A stretch of DNA of 64,000 bases from JBBTCX01 sp964494205. GTDB lineage: Bacteria; Planctomycetota; Phycisphaerae; UBA1845. Position numbers and translations under genes: made by a program. How positions within the stretch are numbered: the first letter of the stretch is position 1; each line of letters opens with the position of its first letter. The notes under the pieces were generated by a model. The model searched no databases and had not been told where the DNA came from. It was given only the letters and a program-made list of their open reading frames with translations. This document shows positions 18,601-26,365 of the stretch, one piece after another. Where the stretch lies: positions 483,165 through 547,164 of the forward strand of contig CAZBRD010000001.1 of NCBI GenBank assembly GCA_964494205.1, in the 5' to 3' direction.

Positions 18601-19964
18601 ACGAAGATGCGACGAACGCGGCTGTCGGCGTGAAGTCATTTGACTTTGACGTGGTGCCCGACGCAGCCATTCCGGATTGCGACGGCGCTACGCACACTGG
18701 CGTGTCGAATGTTCAGATCGTCAACGATCCGGGTAACATTGTCGATCTAGATGTGGACCTGGACATTTCTCACAGTTTCGTGGGTGATGTGATCGTCGAG
18801 CTTGAGCATACCAATGGCGACACTGTGAAGGCCCGAATCGTTGAGCGTCCGGGTGTGTTCAACACCAATAGCACGACCGCTGAATGTCCGGCTGGCGAAG
18901 GCTTCGATCCGAATATCGACAGCGCCGGCGCGTTGACAGACAACATCACGGCCATTCTGGACGATGAAGACACAAATCCAGTCGAAGATGGTCCGTTCCC
19001 GATTAACGGCCGCTATCGCCCGACGCCGGATGCGCTCTCGGTGTTCAACGGTCGCCCGAAGTCGGGTACGTGGACGCTGACCGTTTATGATACCCAGACC
19101 GGTGATCTCGGAACCCTTAACGCGTGGTCGCTGCACTTCACCAATAGTGGTGCAGAGGCTCAGCCGAAGGGTCCTGATGGTGCACCGCAAGCCGATGGTT
19201 CGCACATTGGAAACATGGTTGCCAACCTCGAATTGGCTCCACCATACAACTGCGTTCCGTTCGGATCGTGCACTGGCGGTAATAACGTAGGTGCTGGTTG
19301 CATCAACGACGCGCCGTGCACAGGCGGCGGAACGTGCGCGTTCACGGGCTCGGACTTCCAGTGCACGCCGAATTTGGCTTCGCACATGATCGAACTCGCG
19401 AAGAACACGAAGTATTGGCTGGCGATTTCGCCGGAAGTTCCGTTTACGGGCTTCTATCAAACCGCCGTCGGCACTTCGGATACGTTCGATGGTAATCCGG
19501 TTCAGCAGATCTTCCCGCTGCTTGACATTGTTGACTGGACCAAGCAGGGCGGTACTGATCTGGGCTTTGTGGTTAATGGAACAAAGGATGGCCCGATGGG
19601 TTGTCCGTGCACAACACTGGTGGATTGCCGCAACGCGGCCTGCATGGAAGACAACGGTTGCAACCATGCTACCTGTGTGAGCGGATTCTGCGTCTACACC
19701 TGTGAGCGTTATGGCGACGTTCAGCCGCCGGGTGGTAACGGTGTCGTCAACCTTGACGATATCCTTTGCATCCTTAGCGGTTTCTCGAACTTCGCTTCGT
19801 GCCCGAACGCGGACATCAATCCGTGCGGTGGTAACGCGGTGATCAATCTGGACGATATTCTCGCGGTGCTTGGTGCGTTCTCGGGTGCGAACCCCTGCAC
19901 GTGCACTGAGAATGGTACTCCGGGCGGCGGTGTGACTCCGGTTTGCGGAAGCCCACAGCCGTAA
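15669..19964 (+). CDS. Secreted Cys-rich protein with P-domain and C-terminal dockerin
   Basis: The protein has 1431 residues. The start is ATG 15669, with GGAGG 8 nt upstream; the frame opens at TTG 15651, but that codon precedes the ribosome site. The signal peptide is GPLAAVTAVGILAFGFSLNA. A beta-sandwich-like region (about 110-320) precedes Cys-rich repeats of the GACC...TYLGDGTNC type (about 330-700) typical of planctomycete surface proteins. Segments about 675-880 (IWYNYTAECDGTLFVSAC-like) resemble secreted carbohydrate- or ligand-binding sandwiches. A proprotein-convertase P-domain lies at about 1001-1162 (DISHSFVGDVIVELEH). The dockerin is at about 1348-1412 with two NLDDIL helices. 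No catalytic domain was recognised, so it may be structural or adhesive. Its P-domain resembles the one in the mega-protein across the divergent gap. A strong hairpin but no classical terminator separates it from the next gene. Confidence 0.87.
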   Translation: MNRTRGFKLVGPLAAVTAVGILAFGFSLNAANERSRGNSPSKSDRRVLVPVESAPVQQGQMVSGLGLQAEPAREENNARPVAAITKAEDQNGFHRSAQLGDVIIIGDQPEEVGVGTCPNAGGFPGSGNITQNTNPTLITPGTVACSGDGGATTTANAFARCYSPAVEGVPVGMPVTLNSLTFGIEAVTGMDDVPLDINIYRDTNGCPPPATADLSTAVLICKKSITVDQAQSNMLVTVPLGTVVPADAHFIVEIAQPQDGSGLYAFFPASNAATECGPSYIRSAPCGLPGFNTFASISNPNVHILQSLSATVGGTPSVCGNSSIEGCEQCDPPGPCCSATCISSPTGACCTAGSCSVTCASACTMGGGTYLGDGTNCTGSPCSSGACCRSNGQACTEESIGTCTGGGAVFVPAGTCTPNCCPTPSRLGDDVCATATAPVVAVPGTHVRNGNTLGDVATDVDCDPDLGVGTVVRWESFTINSCANVTIDLCCTEGTRSPLFTDILFNACDCSVGGTMFTADGYSNNFTNGTLPPICTDGNWHAVWSDLPAGTYRYPLFVSGFSTMGSPDEYTMHVTTTACALGRCCNLDINPPGTCTPSLDETTCTAGGGFWGGAGSLCFPPGACGSGACCDSGVCTENESAALCSSHGGELFPGQSCANVNCPPANDDCADRQTITDGAFFVDTTAATTDGPVLASPCGNMVCMGGTEPAGTGCFTNEDCTMGGTCTGTGDNVDMINDVWYNYTAECDGTLFVSACALGICQSGATGDLCVNDSDCGVVGGCPVNLFDSVVAVYQGSTCPPTTLLSCDDDDSDCLSAQQGTVEVSVVGGQTYKIRVGTFLGTPGPTSGILALTVAHRASGGACCNANGSCSHVANAGACASGVFRAGLCCSETTCNAANTCDWNNGPANTGGVASQFAPGEFYAEAADNFIMTGTGTNACLVDSVQFNVSHFNVSVDCVLPGCTNSPTDYASIHLVIYEDATNAAVGVKSFDFDVVPDAAIPDCDGATHTGVSNVQIVNDPGNIVDLDVDLDISHSFVGDVIVELEHTNGDTVKARIVERPGVFNTNSTTAECPAGEGFDPNIDSAGALTDNITAILDDEDTNPVEDGPFPINGRYRPTPDALSVFNGRPKSGTWTLTVYDTQTGDLGTLNAWSLHFTNSGAEAQPKGPDGAPQADGSHIGNMVANLELAPPYNCVPFGSCTGGNNVGAGCINDAPCTGGGTCAFTGSDFQCTPNLASHMIELAKNTKYWLAISPEVPFTGFYQTAVGTSDTFDGNPVQQIFPLLDIVDWTKQGGTDLGFVVNGTKDGPMGCPCTTLVDCRNAACMEDNGCNHATCVSGFCVYTCERYGDVQPPGGNGVVNLDDILCILSGFSNFASCPNADINPCGGNAVINLDDILAVLGAFSGANPCTCTENGTPGGGVTPVCGSPQP

Positions 19965-19979
19965 TTCACGATGAGTTTT

Positions 19980-20018
19980 TCCGGAACGCGGGGTGGGATT
20001 TGGGCCCACCCCGCACCG
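19980..20018 (+). other. Strong intercistronic hairpin without T-run
   Basis: The inverted repeat GCGGGGTGGG/CCCACCCCGC (19988-19997 and 20005-20014) is extended by TCCGG/CCGGA. No T-run follows, so it is more likely an mRNA processing or stability element, or an attenuator, between two secreted-protein genes. Confidence 0.6.
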
Positions 20019-20096
20019 GATGGAAATCGAGGTCTTTTCCGTATGTTGTTAGGGAGGTTCCAAGAAGCTGTGTTCAGGAGCAGAAAGGAAGAAGGT

Positions 20097-22826
20097 ATGA
20101 AGCATTGTAAGTTTTTGGTAAGTGGTTTCTGTATTTTGGGGCTGGCGTCCTCAGTTTTCGGCCAGACCCGCGTGTTCTATGAAGAACAGGGAGGCAACCC
20201 TGTTGCTACGCCGCCGGGCGGTTCGATCATCGTCACCACGGCGGGTGCAACGCACACGATTGACGTATGGGTTGAAGACGTCAATTTCCCCGAGCGCCTT
20301 AACGGCGTTCAGGCTAGCGTGCCATGCGTAATTGCATGCTCCGGTGGCGGTACTGCCACATTTGTTGGCGGTTCAGAATCGCTGACGGATCCTAGCAATC
20401 CCCAGTTCTGTTTCAACGGTCGCTTCTGCGGTAGCGGTGGTGAAGTTGGTACGCAGTGCGCTGCCAACAACACGACGGAGTGCCCGGGCGCAACGAACCC
20501 ACCCGGCATTTGCCCGCCTGGCCAGAGCTCGCTGCCTGTTCAGGATCCCGGCACTTGCCCGGTTCCGTTCGCTACGGCTGGTGAGCCACGCGTTGCTGTG
20601 GCCCACGGCACGACTCAGCCCGGTATCGTCCTTGAGGACGACGGTCCGTTCCCGCCCGGCGGCACATTCAATGGCGGTATCTGCACGTTTGGTACTGTCC
20701 AGTACGTATTGTCACCGGATGCCAAGGGCGATTGCGTGATTCTGCTCGAAAACGAGCCGGGTACCGCAGTTCGTAACCAAAGCGATATGCCGGTTCCGTT
20801 CACGACGGATCCGATCACTCTCCGTATTCCGGTCTTCAAGTGCTGCCAAGGCACGGTCTGCCTCGGCGAAGGTTACACCGCTGGTGAGTGCCAGGCTGCT
20901 GGTGGTACGCTTGGTAATGACAACGATTGCGATACGCCTTGTGCGTGTCTGTCGAACGCTGATTGCAACGATAACAACGGCTGCACCAGCAACGTTTGCC
21001 AGGCTGGCACTTGCGTGTTCCCGTCGAACGTTCCGGCTGGTCAGTGCTGCAACCCGTCCGGTGGCGCTCTGTCGCCGATCGATGACAACAATCAGTGCAC
21101 GGCTGACAGCTGCAACGCTGCCAACGGCGCGGTCACCCATGATCCGGCGCCGCTCGATGGCACGTCTTGCACCGATGATGGCAATCCTTGCACCTTGGAT
21201 ACCTGCGGCGCAGGTACCTGCGGTCACGCGGACATCACAGCCATTCCTTGCACGACCGATGCCGAGTGCACGGCTGCTTCGGGTGGCGCGTCGAACACTT
21301 GCGGTGGCCTGGCCCCAGGCTTCTGCGATTGCGTCGCGAATCCGCCGCTCACCATCGATTGTGCTGATGGCGAGAAGCCGAATCCCGAGTGCTTCCAGGA
21401 AGGCGACAAGGTCACCCTTACGGTCAACGTCGGTGGCGGTACGCTGGACATCAACGGTGGCCAGTTCCGTCTCGTCTACGATCCGAGCTGCTTGGACTTC
21501 CTGAGCATCGCTCCGGGTGCCGCTTGTGACGAAGGTTCGCCGTACGAAGTTGAGATTTTCGAGCAGGTCAATGAATCGGCCGGCACGATCTTCTACGCTG
21601 TCGGTATCAACCTGATCCAGAACGGTGGCTCGAATGATGGCGGCACGCTCGCCTGCTTGAGCTTCGCGAAGATCGGTGCCTGCACTGATTGCCAGGTCTG
21701 CTTCGATGACCTCAATCCGCAGCACACCTACCTGAGCGGCCCGGGCGGTCAGCAAGTTGATCCGGATCTTCCGAACGACGGCTGCGGTTGCCACGTTCAG
21801 ACGAACGGCGTCACCACTGTCACAGTGCCGGAAGGCGGCGCGTTCAATGCTGATTGCGATTCGCCGACCGCGATCGTCACCTGGGCTTCGCCGGCTGCTG
21901 CCAGCGACACCTGCGACGGTCCGTTGGATATGGTCTGCACCTGCAGCCACACGAACCCGTTGGTCACCGATTGCAGCAGCTTGATCGCTCACGGCGGCGA
22001 GTTCCCGCAAGGTACCGCTGAGTTCGAGTGCTGTGCGACCGATTCGTGCGGCGTTGAGACTTGCGATTCGTGGACGGTCTTCGTCAGCGACGAAACCACC
22101 CTCGACCTCGTTCTCCAACTCTCGCCGACCATGGATCCGGATCAGTTCACTCGTTGCATCGAGTTCGGCTTCTATGCTAACTGTGTCGAAGCTCCTGAAA
22201 TCTTCAAGGAAGAACTCGTCTTCGGCCCACCGTGGGATTTCCCGGGCCATGCAACCTATGACATCAAGGTTCCGAAGGGTCAGTATGCTTGCATCACCGC
22301 TCGCGACCAGGTCCACACGCTCCGCTCAGTGGCTGACATTGAGTGCGGTAGCAACGGTCACCTGAGCGCTGAGTTCAAGGGCGATCCGTTCTTCGGTGGT
22401 AACTGGCTCATCGGTGGTAACCTCGATGGTAGCCACGTGATCGATATCCTCGACTTCGGCGTGCTGGTCAGCCAGTACCTCAAGCCGGGCGACGTCAACA
22501 ACACCTGCGATGAAATCAAGGCTCCGGGTTATCGCGATGCCGACATCAATGCTGACGGCGTTGTCGACTCACTCGATTATGCCTTCATCCAGGGCAACTT
22601 CCTCGAGGAAGACAAAGACAGCTGCTGCCCGGATGGCGATGGCGGCGTGGCCGGTGGTCCGGTTTACACCTCCGTCACAGTCCAGCAGTTGCGCGAAATG
22701 GGTAAGGCCGACCTTGCCGTGGCAGACCTCAACCGTGACGGCGTCCTTGATGGCGCTGACATGGAGGCCTTCCAGGCGGGCGTCGTTCCGGCCCCGGCTC
22801 GTCATGCCCCGAAGAGCAGCCGCTAA
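20097..22826 (+). CDS. Secreted protein with cohesin-like domain, HYR-like domain and dockerin-like EF-hands
   Basis: The protein has 909 residues. ATG 20097 sits directly after AAGGAAGAAGGT and starts a clean signal peptide (VSGFCILGLASSVFG); the frame is open upstream to 19971 but without a signal there. Residues about 22-250 form an N-terminal sandwich also seen in the gene cut by the left edge. A Cys-rich section follows, with SNADCNDNNGCTSNVC-type repeats. Residues about 417-551 look like a cohesin or related sandwich (EGDKVTLTVNV, GGQFRLVYDPSCLDFLS). An HYR-like domain (about 568-665, TVPEGG...SDTCDGP...CATDSCG) follows. The C-terminus has EF-hand/dockerin-like loops NLDGSHVIDILDF, DINADGVVDSLDY and DLNRDGVLDGADM. 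If the cohesin call is right, it could act as a scaffold for the dockerin proteins nearby. A terminator at 22906 ends the unit. Confidence 0.85.
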   Translation: MKHCKFLVSGFCILGLASSVFGQTRVFYEEQGGNPVATPPGGSIIVTTAGATHTIDVWVEDVNFPERLNGVQASVPCVIACSGGGTATFVGGSESLTDPSNPQFCFNGRFCGSGGEVGTQCAANNTTECPGATNPPGICPPGQSSLPVQDPGTCPVPFATAGEPRVAVAHGTTQPGIVLEDDGPFPPGGTFNGGICTFGTVQYVLSPDAKGDCVILLENEPGTAVRNQSDMPVPFTTDPITLRIPVFKCCQGTVCLGEGYTAGECQAAGGTLGNDNDCDTPCACLSNADCNDNNGCTSNVCQAGTCVFPSNVPAGQCCNPSGGALSPIDDNNQCTADSCNAANGAVTHDPAPLDGTSCTDDGNPCTLDTCGAGTCGHADITAIPCTTDAECTAASGGASNTCGGLAPGFCDCVANPPLTIDCADGEKPNPECFQEGDKVTLTVNVGGGTLDINGGQFRLVYDPSCLDFLSIAPGAACDEGSPYEVEIFEQVNESAGTIFYAVGINLIQNGGSNDGGTLACLSFAKIGACTDCQVCFDDLNPQHTYLSGPGGQQVDPDLPNDGCGCHVQTNGVTTVTVPEGGAFNADCDSPTAIVTWASPAAASDTCDGPLDMVCTCSHTNPLVTDCSSLIAHGGEFPQGTAEFECCATDSCGVETCDSWTVFVSDETTLDLVLQLSPTMDPDQFTRCIEFGFYANCVEAPEIFKEELVFGPPWDFPGHATYDIKVPKGQYACITARDQVHTLRSVADIECGSNGHLSAEFKGDPFFGGNWLIGGNLDGSHVIDILDFGVLVSQYLKPGDVNNTCDEIKAPGYRDADINADGVVDSLDYAFIQGNFLEEDKDSCCPDGDGGVAGGPVYTSVTVQQLREMGKADLAVADLNRDGVLDGADMEAFQAGVVPAPARHAPKSSR

Positions 22827-22905
22827 GAGCACCGCTCAAGGGAGCTCGCAGTAAGGTTCGTTCGTCAGCAATTGACGAATGGGTCGAACTGAATGAGTAA
22901 TCTAC

Positions 22906-22948
22906 GGGCGGCGTATGGTAGTAATACCATACGCCGCCCTTCTTTTTT
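22906..22948 (+). terminator. Rho-independent terminator of the cohesin-like gene
   Basis: A perfect 15-bp stem (GGGCGGCGTATGGTA) with a GTAA loop is followed by TTCTTTTTTG, 80 nt past the stop codon. Confidence 0.92.
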
Positions 22949-23164
22949 GCCGCTTCTGTTTTTCTCTACCGCCGGATGCCTGATGTTACTCAATCGTTCC
23001 ACGAGACCGATAAGAGCGGCATTGTTCAGGCCTGTGTTAAGAGTACAGTTCATAGTATGGGTGGATGACGTTGAGTTCCGAAATGATGGGTAAGTGAATC
23101 GAGAAACGTTTCGTTCCGATAAGAACCCAAGGTTATGAATCGCCGGTTTCTGGGATGTCATGCT

Positions 23165-23911
23165 ATGTCCAAGCCAAAATACATGTTGGCGGTGCTGTTG
23201 ATCTTTCTTCCCGCTTGCACTTCGACACTGCGCGACCGGGTAGACGGCTTATGGAAGGCGCGCGTCAGTGGAGATTGTCCGACGGTGCAGAAGTTCGAAG
23301 ACCCACGAACACCCGGCGGCATGCACCGTGACGAGTACATCAAATTCTGCCAGGAGCGCGAGCCGTTCCTCTACAAGTCCTACAACGTGGTTGACATTCA
23401 AAGCGATCGCGATTGGGGCTGGGTTGACGTCAAGTATTCGTCAGTCATTCGAGGCCACGAGAACATTCCTGCTCGCGAATCCACGCTGAATGAGCGATGG
23501 CAGCGCTACAACAAGCAGTGGTTTCTCGTGCCGAAGGACAAACAGGATCGAATGCCTTCGACTCCCAAAGTTCGAAACATGAAGGAAGAACCAAAGCTGC
23601 AAGCGCGGTTCATGCAAACGTGGGAGGCGCGCAAGGCGAATGATTGGAAAAAACTATATGAATTACTTGACCCCAAAGATCGCGAGACTATCCCCTTGAA
23701 GGAATACTCCGAGGGTGAAGCGAAGTTCGACATTCTAAAAGCCGACCTGCAGTGGGTTGAAGTTATCGGTGAGAAGGGTCGAGTGCTAGTCGACTATCTC
23801 GCAAAGCCAAGCGACATAAAGCTGATCGACCCCATAAATGTTCCAAAGTTCGAAGATTGGATCCTGGTAAACGGTGAATGGTACCGTGACATCAAGCGAG
23901 ATGAAAAATGA
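23165..23911 (+). CDS. Lipoprotein with duplicated NTF2-like-looking domain
   Basis: The protein has 248 residues. The start is chosen at ATG 23165 because it places the lipobox FLPAC with Cys18 at a normal distance. An in-frame ATG at 23135 behind AAGG would add 10 residues and is possible. The mature part seems internally duplicated: LWKARVSGDCPTVQKF near the N-terminus and TWEARKANDWKKLYELLDP in the second half, each followed by an acidic/aromatic strand region. This pattern suggests two small alpha+beta cone (NTF2-like) domains; no catalytic residues were recognised. Its stop overlaps the next start in ATGA, so the two lipoproteins are probably translationally coupled and work together at a membrane face. 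Confidence 0.75.
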   Translation: MSKPKYMLAVLLIFLPACTSTLRDRVDGLWKARVSGDCPTVQKFEDPRTPGGMHRDEYIKFCQEREPFLYKSYNVVDIQSDRDWGWVDVKYSSVIRGHENIPARESTLNERWQRYNKQWFLVPKDKQDRMPSTPKVRNMKEEPKLQARFMQTWEARKANDWKKLYELLDPKDRETIPLKEYSEGEAKFDILKADLQWVEVIGEKGRVLVDYLAKPSDIKLIDPINVPKFEDWILVNGEWYRDIKRDEK

Positions 23912-25344
23912 GAGCTTTCAAGATGATGAAACGAGTAAATGCATACAGCCTCGTCAGCGTTTGCGCGAGCATGGGCTTCTTGTTCCTGGCGACAGGATGC
24001 GATCCTGGTACCACTCGAACCACAAAGCCAACTCAGACGGCGGAAAACAAGCCGCCCAAAGACCCAAAGAAGGGGCGAGGTGATGTACAAAAACCGCAAG
24101 ATCCCGTAACCACCCCTCAACCCACACCGGCGATTAATGAGCGCGTTCGTTTCGCGAAATGCTCACAAGGCCTGCCGACGACGCTCAGCTGGAAGTGTGA
24201 TCCGATCATCGCAGACGTGAACAAAGACGGTTTCATGGACATCGCAGCCAACCCGCGTCTCGGAAAGGGACCGCGAGTTTGGCTGGGCAATGGTGGCACC
24301 GCCTGGAAGGAATCTTCGTCCGGACTCGACCACGGCATGGGCTCGTGTGGCGGCGGTCTGGCGTTTGCAGACATCAACAAGGATGGTCATCTTGACCTTG
24401 CCGTTGGCGATCACTGCCAGGGCGTATTTGTTTACCTTGGCGATGGTGGAACTCATTGGAACATGGTGACCAAAGCCCTGTTCCCGTTTGACGTTGCTGC
24501 CGAAGCAAAAGGCGCCATTGAGCAGTACACAGGCGCCGAAGACCTCGATGTCGGAGACTTCAACAAGGACGGTTTTGTCGACCTGATCGCCAGCTCGAGC
24601 GACGAGGGCGGAATCAACATGTATTACGGAGACGGCACCGGCATCAACTGGCAGCGAGCCGATGCCACGGATTTGCCCGCCAGCAGTTGGGCGAATCGTG
24701 TCGTGACTGCGGACATCAATAAGGATGGTTGGGACGACGTCGTCGCTTCGATGGGCGAAGGATTGCGCATCTGGACTAACGACCAGAAGGGGCATTTTAC
24801 GCCAGTCATGAACGGACTCCCGACGCCGATGCTTCAAGGTCTGTATCAAGGAGTATCTGTCGAGGACCTTAACAAGGACGGTCTCCTCGATATCGCGACG
24901 GCAAACTGGATCGACGGACCGGAAGTTTTCCTGCAACAAGCTGATGGTTCGTGGAAGAAGATGCCGACTGTTTTCCCGCAGATGGAAGGCGGATCCTACG
25001 GTATTGACGTGGGTGACCTCGACAAGGACGGCAACGCTGACCTTATCGTGACCGGTCGCCTCCACAAGGGTGATAAGGGTGCCGGATTTGTTCGTGGCGT
25101 CTTTGCATTGCTTGGCGATGGCAAGGGCGGATTCACGTATGCACACGGCAGCGGTTTGGCTGACACGGGCATGATGTTCAACTGGGGCACCGTTGTCGGT
25201 GATTTGAACAACGACGGTCGACTCGATGTCATCGCCGGTAGTGGTGGCGTAGTCGAAACTGTACCGGGTCGTCCCGAGCCTGCGTTCCCCGAGAAGTTGG
25301 TAGCTTGGTGCAACACGCCGGTATCAGCAACCGGTACGCCATGA
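23908..25344 (+). CDS. FG-GAP/VCBS-repeat lipoprotein, probable seven-bladed beta-propeller
   Basis: The protein has 478 residues. ATG 23908 overlaps the preceding stop by 4 nt. The signal sequence ends in LATGC (lipobox), followed by a Thr/Pro/Lys-rich linker. Seven calcium-type loops are visible: DVNKDGFMD, DINKDGHLD, DFNKDGFVD, DINKDGWDD, DLNKDGLLD, DLDKDGNAD and DLNNDGRLD. They are spaced 50-70 residues apart, the number expected to close a seven-bladed integrin-like propeller. No enzyme motif is seen, so a binding role at the cell surface or periplasm is likely. A strong terminator follows at 25401. Confidence 0.88.
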   Translation: MRAFKMMKRVNAYSLVSVCASMGFLFLATGCDPGTTRTTKPTQTAENKPPKDPKKGRGDVQKPQDPVTTPQPTPAINERVRFAKCSQGLPTTLSWKCDPIIADVNKDGFMDIAANPRLGKGPRVWLGNGGTAWKESSSGLDHGMGSCGGGLAFADINKDGHLDLAVGDHCQGVFVYLGDGGTHWNMVTKALFPFDVAAEAKGAIEQYTGAEDLDVGDFNKDGFVDLIASSSDEGGINMYYGDGTGINWQRADATDLPASSWANRVVTADINKDGWDDVVASMGEGLRIWTNDQKGHFTPVMNGLPTPMLQGLYQGVSVEDLNKDGLLDIATANWIDGPEVFLQQADGSWKKMPTVFPQMEGGSYGIDVGDLDKDGNADLIVTGRLHKGDKGAGFVRGVFALLGDGKGGFTYAHGSGLADTGMMFNWGTVVGDLNNDGRLDVIAGSGGVVETVPGRPEPAFPEKLVAWCNTPVSATGTP

Positions 25345-25400
25345 GTTAGAAAGTCGAATTCAAAGCGAGTGGTAGCTCCCATTCGCTTGGCATCAAAACA

Positions 25401-25441
25401 CAATCGCCCAGCGGTTTCGAAATCGCTGGGCGATTGACTTT
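25401..25441. terminator. Bidirectional-type terminator between convergent genes
   Basis: A perfect 13-bp stem (CAATCGCCCAGCG) flanks a 10-nt loop. It is followed by ACTTTTTA on the plus strand and by GTGTTTTG on the minus strand. It lies between the convergent lipoprotein and zinc-ribbon genes. Confidence 0.85.
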
Positions 25442-25466
25442 TTACTAACTCGTTCGACTTACGAGC

Positions 25467-25823
25467 TTACTCGCGTCGATGTCTCTGGAAGCAGTCGCGA
25501 CAATAAACGGGGCGACCTTCGGTCGGTTTGAACGGAACTTGCGTCTGCTGGCCGCACTCGGCGCAGACCGCCGTGTGCAGTTCGCGGACGGCTGAACGTC
25601 CGCCGCCACCGCCGTAACCACCACCGCCGCCTCCACCACCACCGCCGCCGCCACCGCGACGTCCACCAAAACCTCCAGTGGACTTACGCTGTGATCGGCA
25701 ATTGGGGCACCTCTTTGGCTCGTTTTCGAAACCTCGCTCGGCATACCTCTGCTGATCTGCGGCCGAGTGTACAAACTCGCCTTGGCAATCAGCACACACA
25801 ATGTTCTTGTCTGTGTAACTCAT
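25467..25823 (-). CDS. Zinc-ribbon protein with glycine-rich linker
   Basis: The protein has 118 residues. The N-terminal domain has CADCQGEFVHSAADQQRYAERGF and CPNCR, matching the probable zinc-ribbon family built as CxxCxxxF...CxxC. A Gly-run linker (about residues 50-75) separates it from a second ribbon (VCAECGQQTQVPF, YCRDCFQRHR), the CxxC-x17-CxxC type. Four CxxC pairs would bind two zinc ions. Members of these families are small, abundant bacterial proteins of unknown function; nucleic-acid binding is plausible but not shown. No operon partner. Confidence 0.85.
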   Translation of the reverse strand: MSYTDKNIVCADCQGEFVHSAADQQRYAERGFENEPKRCPNCRSQRKSTGGFGGRRGGGGGGGGGGGGGYGGGGGRSAVRELHTAVCAECGQQTQVPFKPTEGRPVYCRDCFQRHRRE

Positions 25824-26365
25824 CGATGTACTCTTTCGGGGCGATGCGTAGCGACCTCGAGGGGGATCCGTAGGCCGAGCGGCCTGAAAAGTGGGAAGGA
25901 TGCTCCTACAAAGAATCGGCGATAACGCCCTAACCTTAACTCATTATAAGACCCCAACAGAGGCCCGATGTCAAGAAAAAAGGACACATTTCACAACCAA
26001 AGCAAATGGTCCCGTTTCTTCGGGTTTGTGGAGCCGGTGCACTAATCCCGAAGGACTAGGACACTTCAAGCGGTGAACTCATCGACCATACACCACGGCG
26101 CGATGAGATTTGGGTAAGGTGGCCATAATGCACCGAGTTTCAGATCACTAATTCGCCAGAACCCGCGTGGGCCTGCGCGTTTGGGATACATGGGATGTGG
26201 CACAGGCACGCACATGCGTTGCGTTTCGGCCGGATGTCCGATTATATTACTCGGGCTGCAAAACGGGGCACCGCGACCGACCCCTTCAAGACGAACAACA
26301 GCCCATCGGCTTGTTACCTGACCGCCAAAGCTGCGCATGTATTGCGCGATGAATGGAGAACCACG
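25824..26365. other. Intergenic region upstream of the aminotransferase
   Basis: These 540 bases separate divergent genes. Frames here overlap one another on both strands and show no family signal or ribosome site. The aminotransferase frame is open back to 26195, but its first 57 residues are unlike the family. No riboswitch or terminator was recognised. Confidence 0.4.

Noticed and set aside
18747..20009. 420-residue minus-strand frame
   Set aside because: It lies antisense to the Cys-rich/dockerin gene, is Arg/Val-rich without a signal or family motif, and comes from codon bias of the opposite strand.
20712..22316. 534-residue minus-strand frame
   Set aside because: Antisense to the cohesin-like gene; low-complexity Arg/Ala/Ile composition and no ribosome site.
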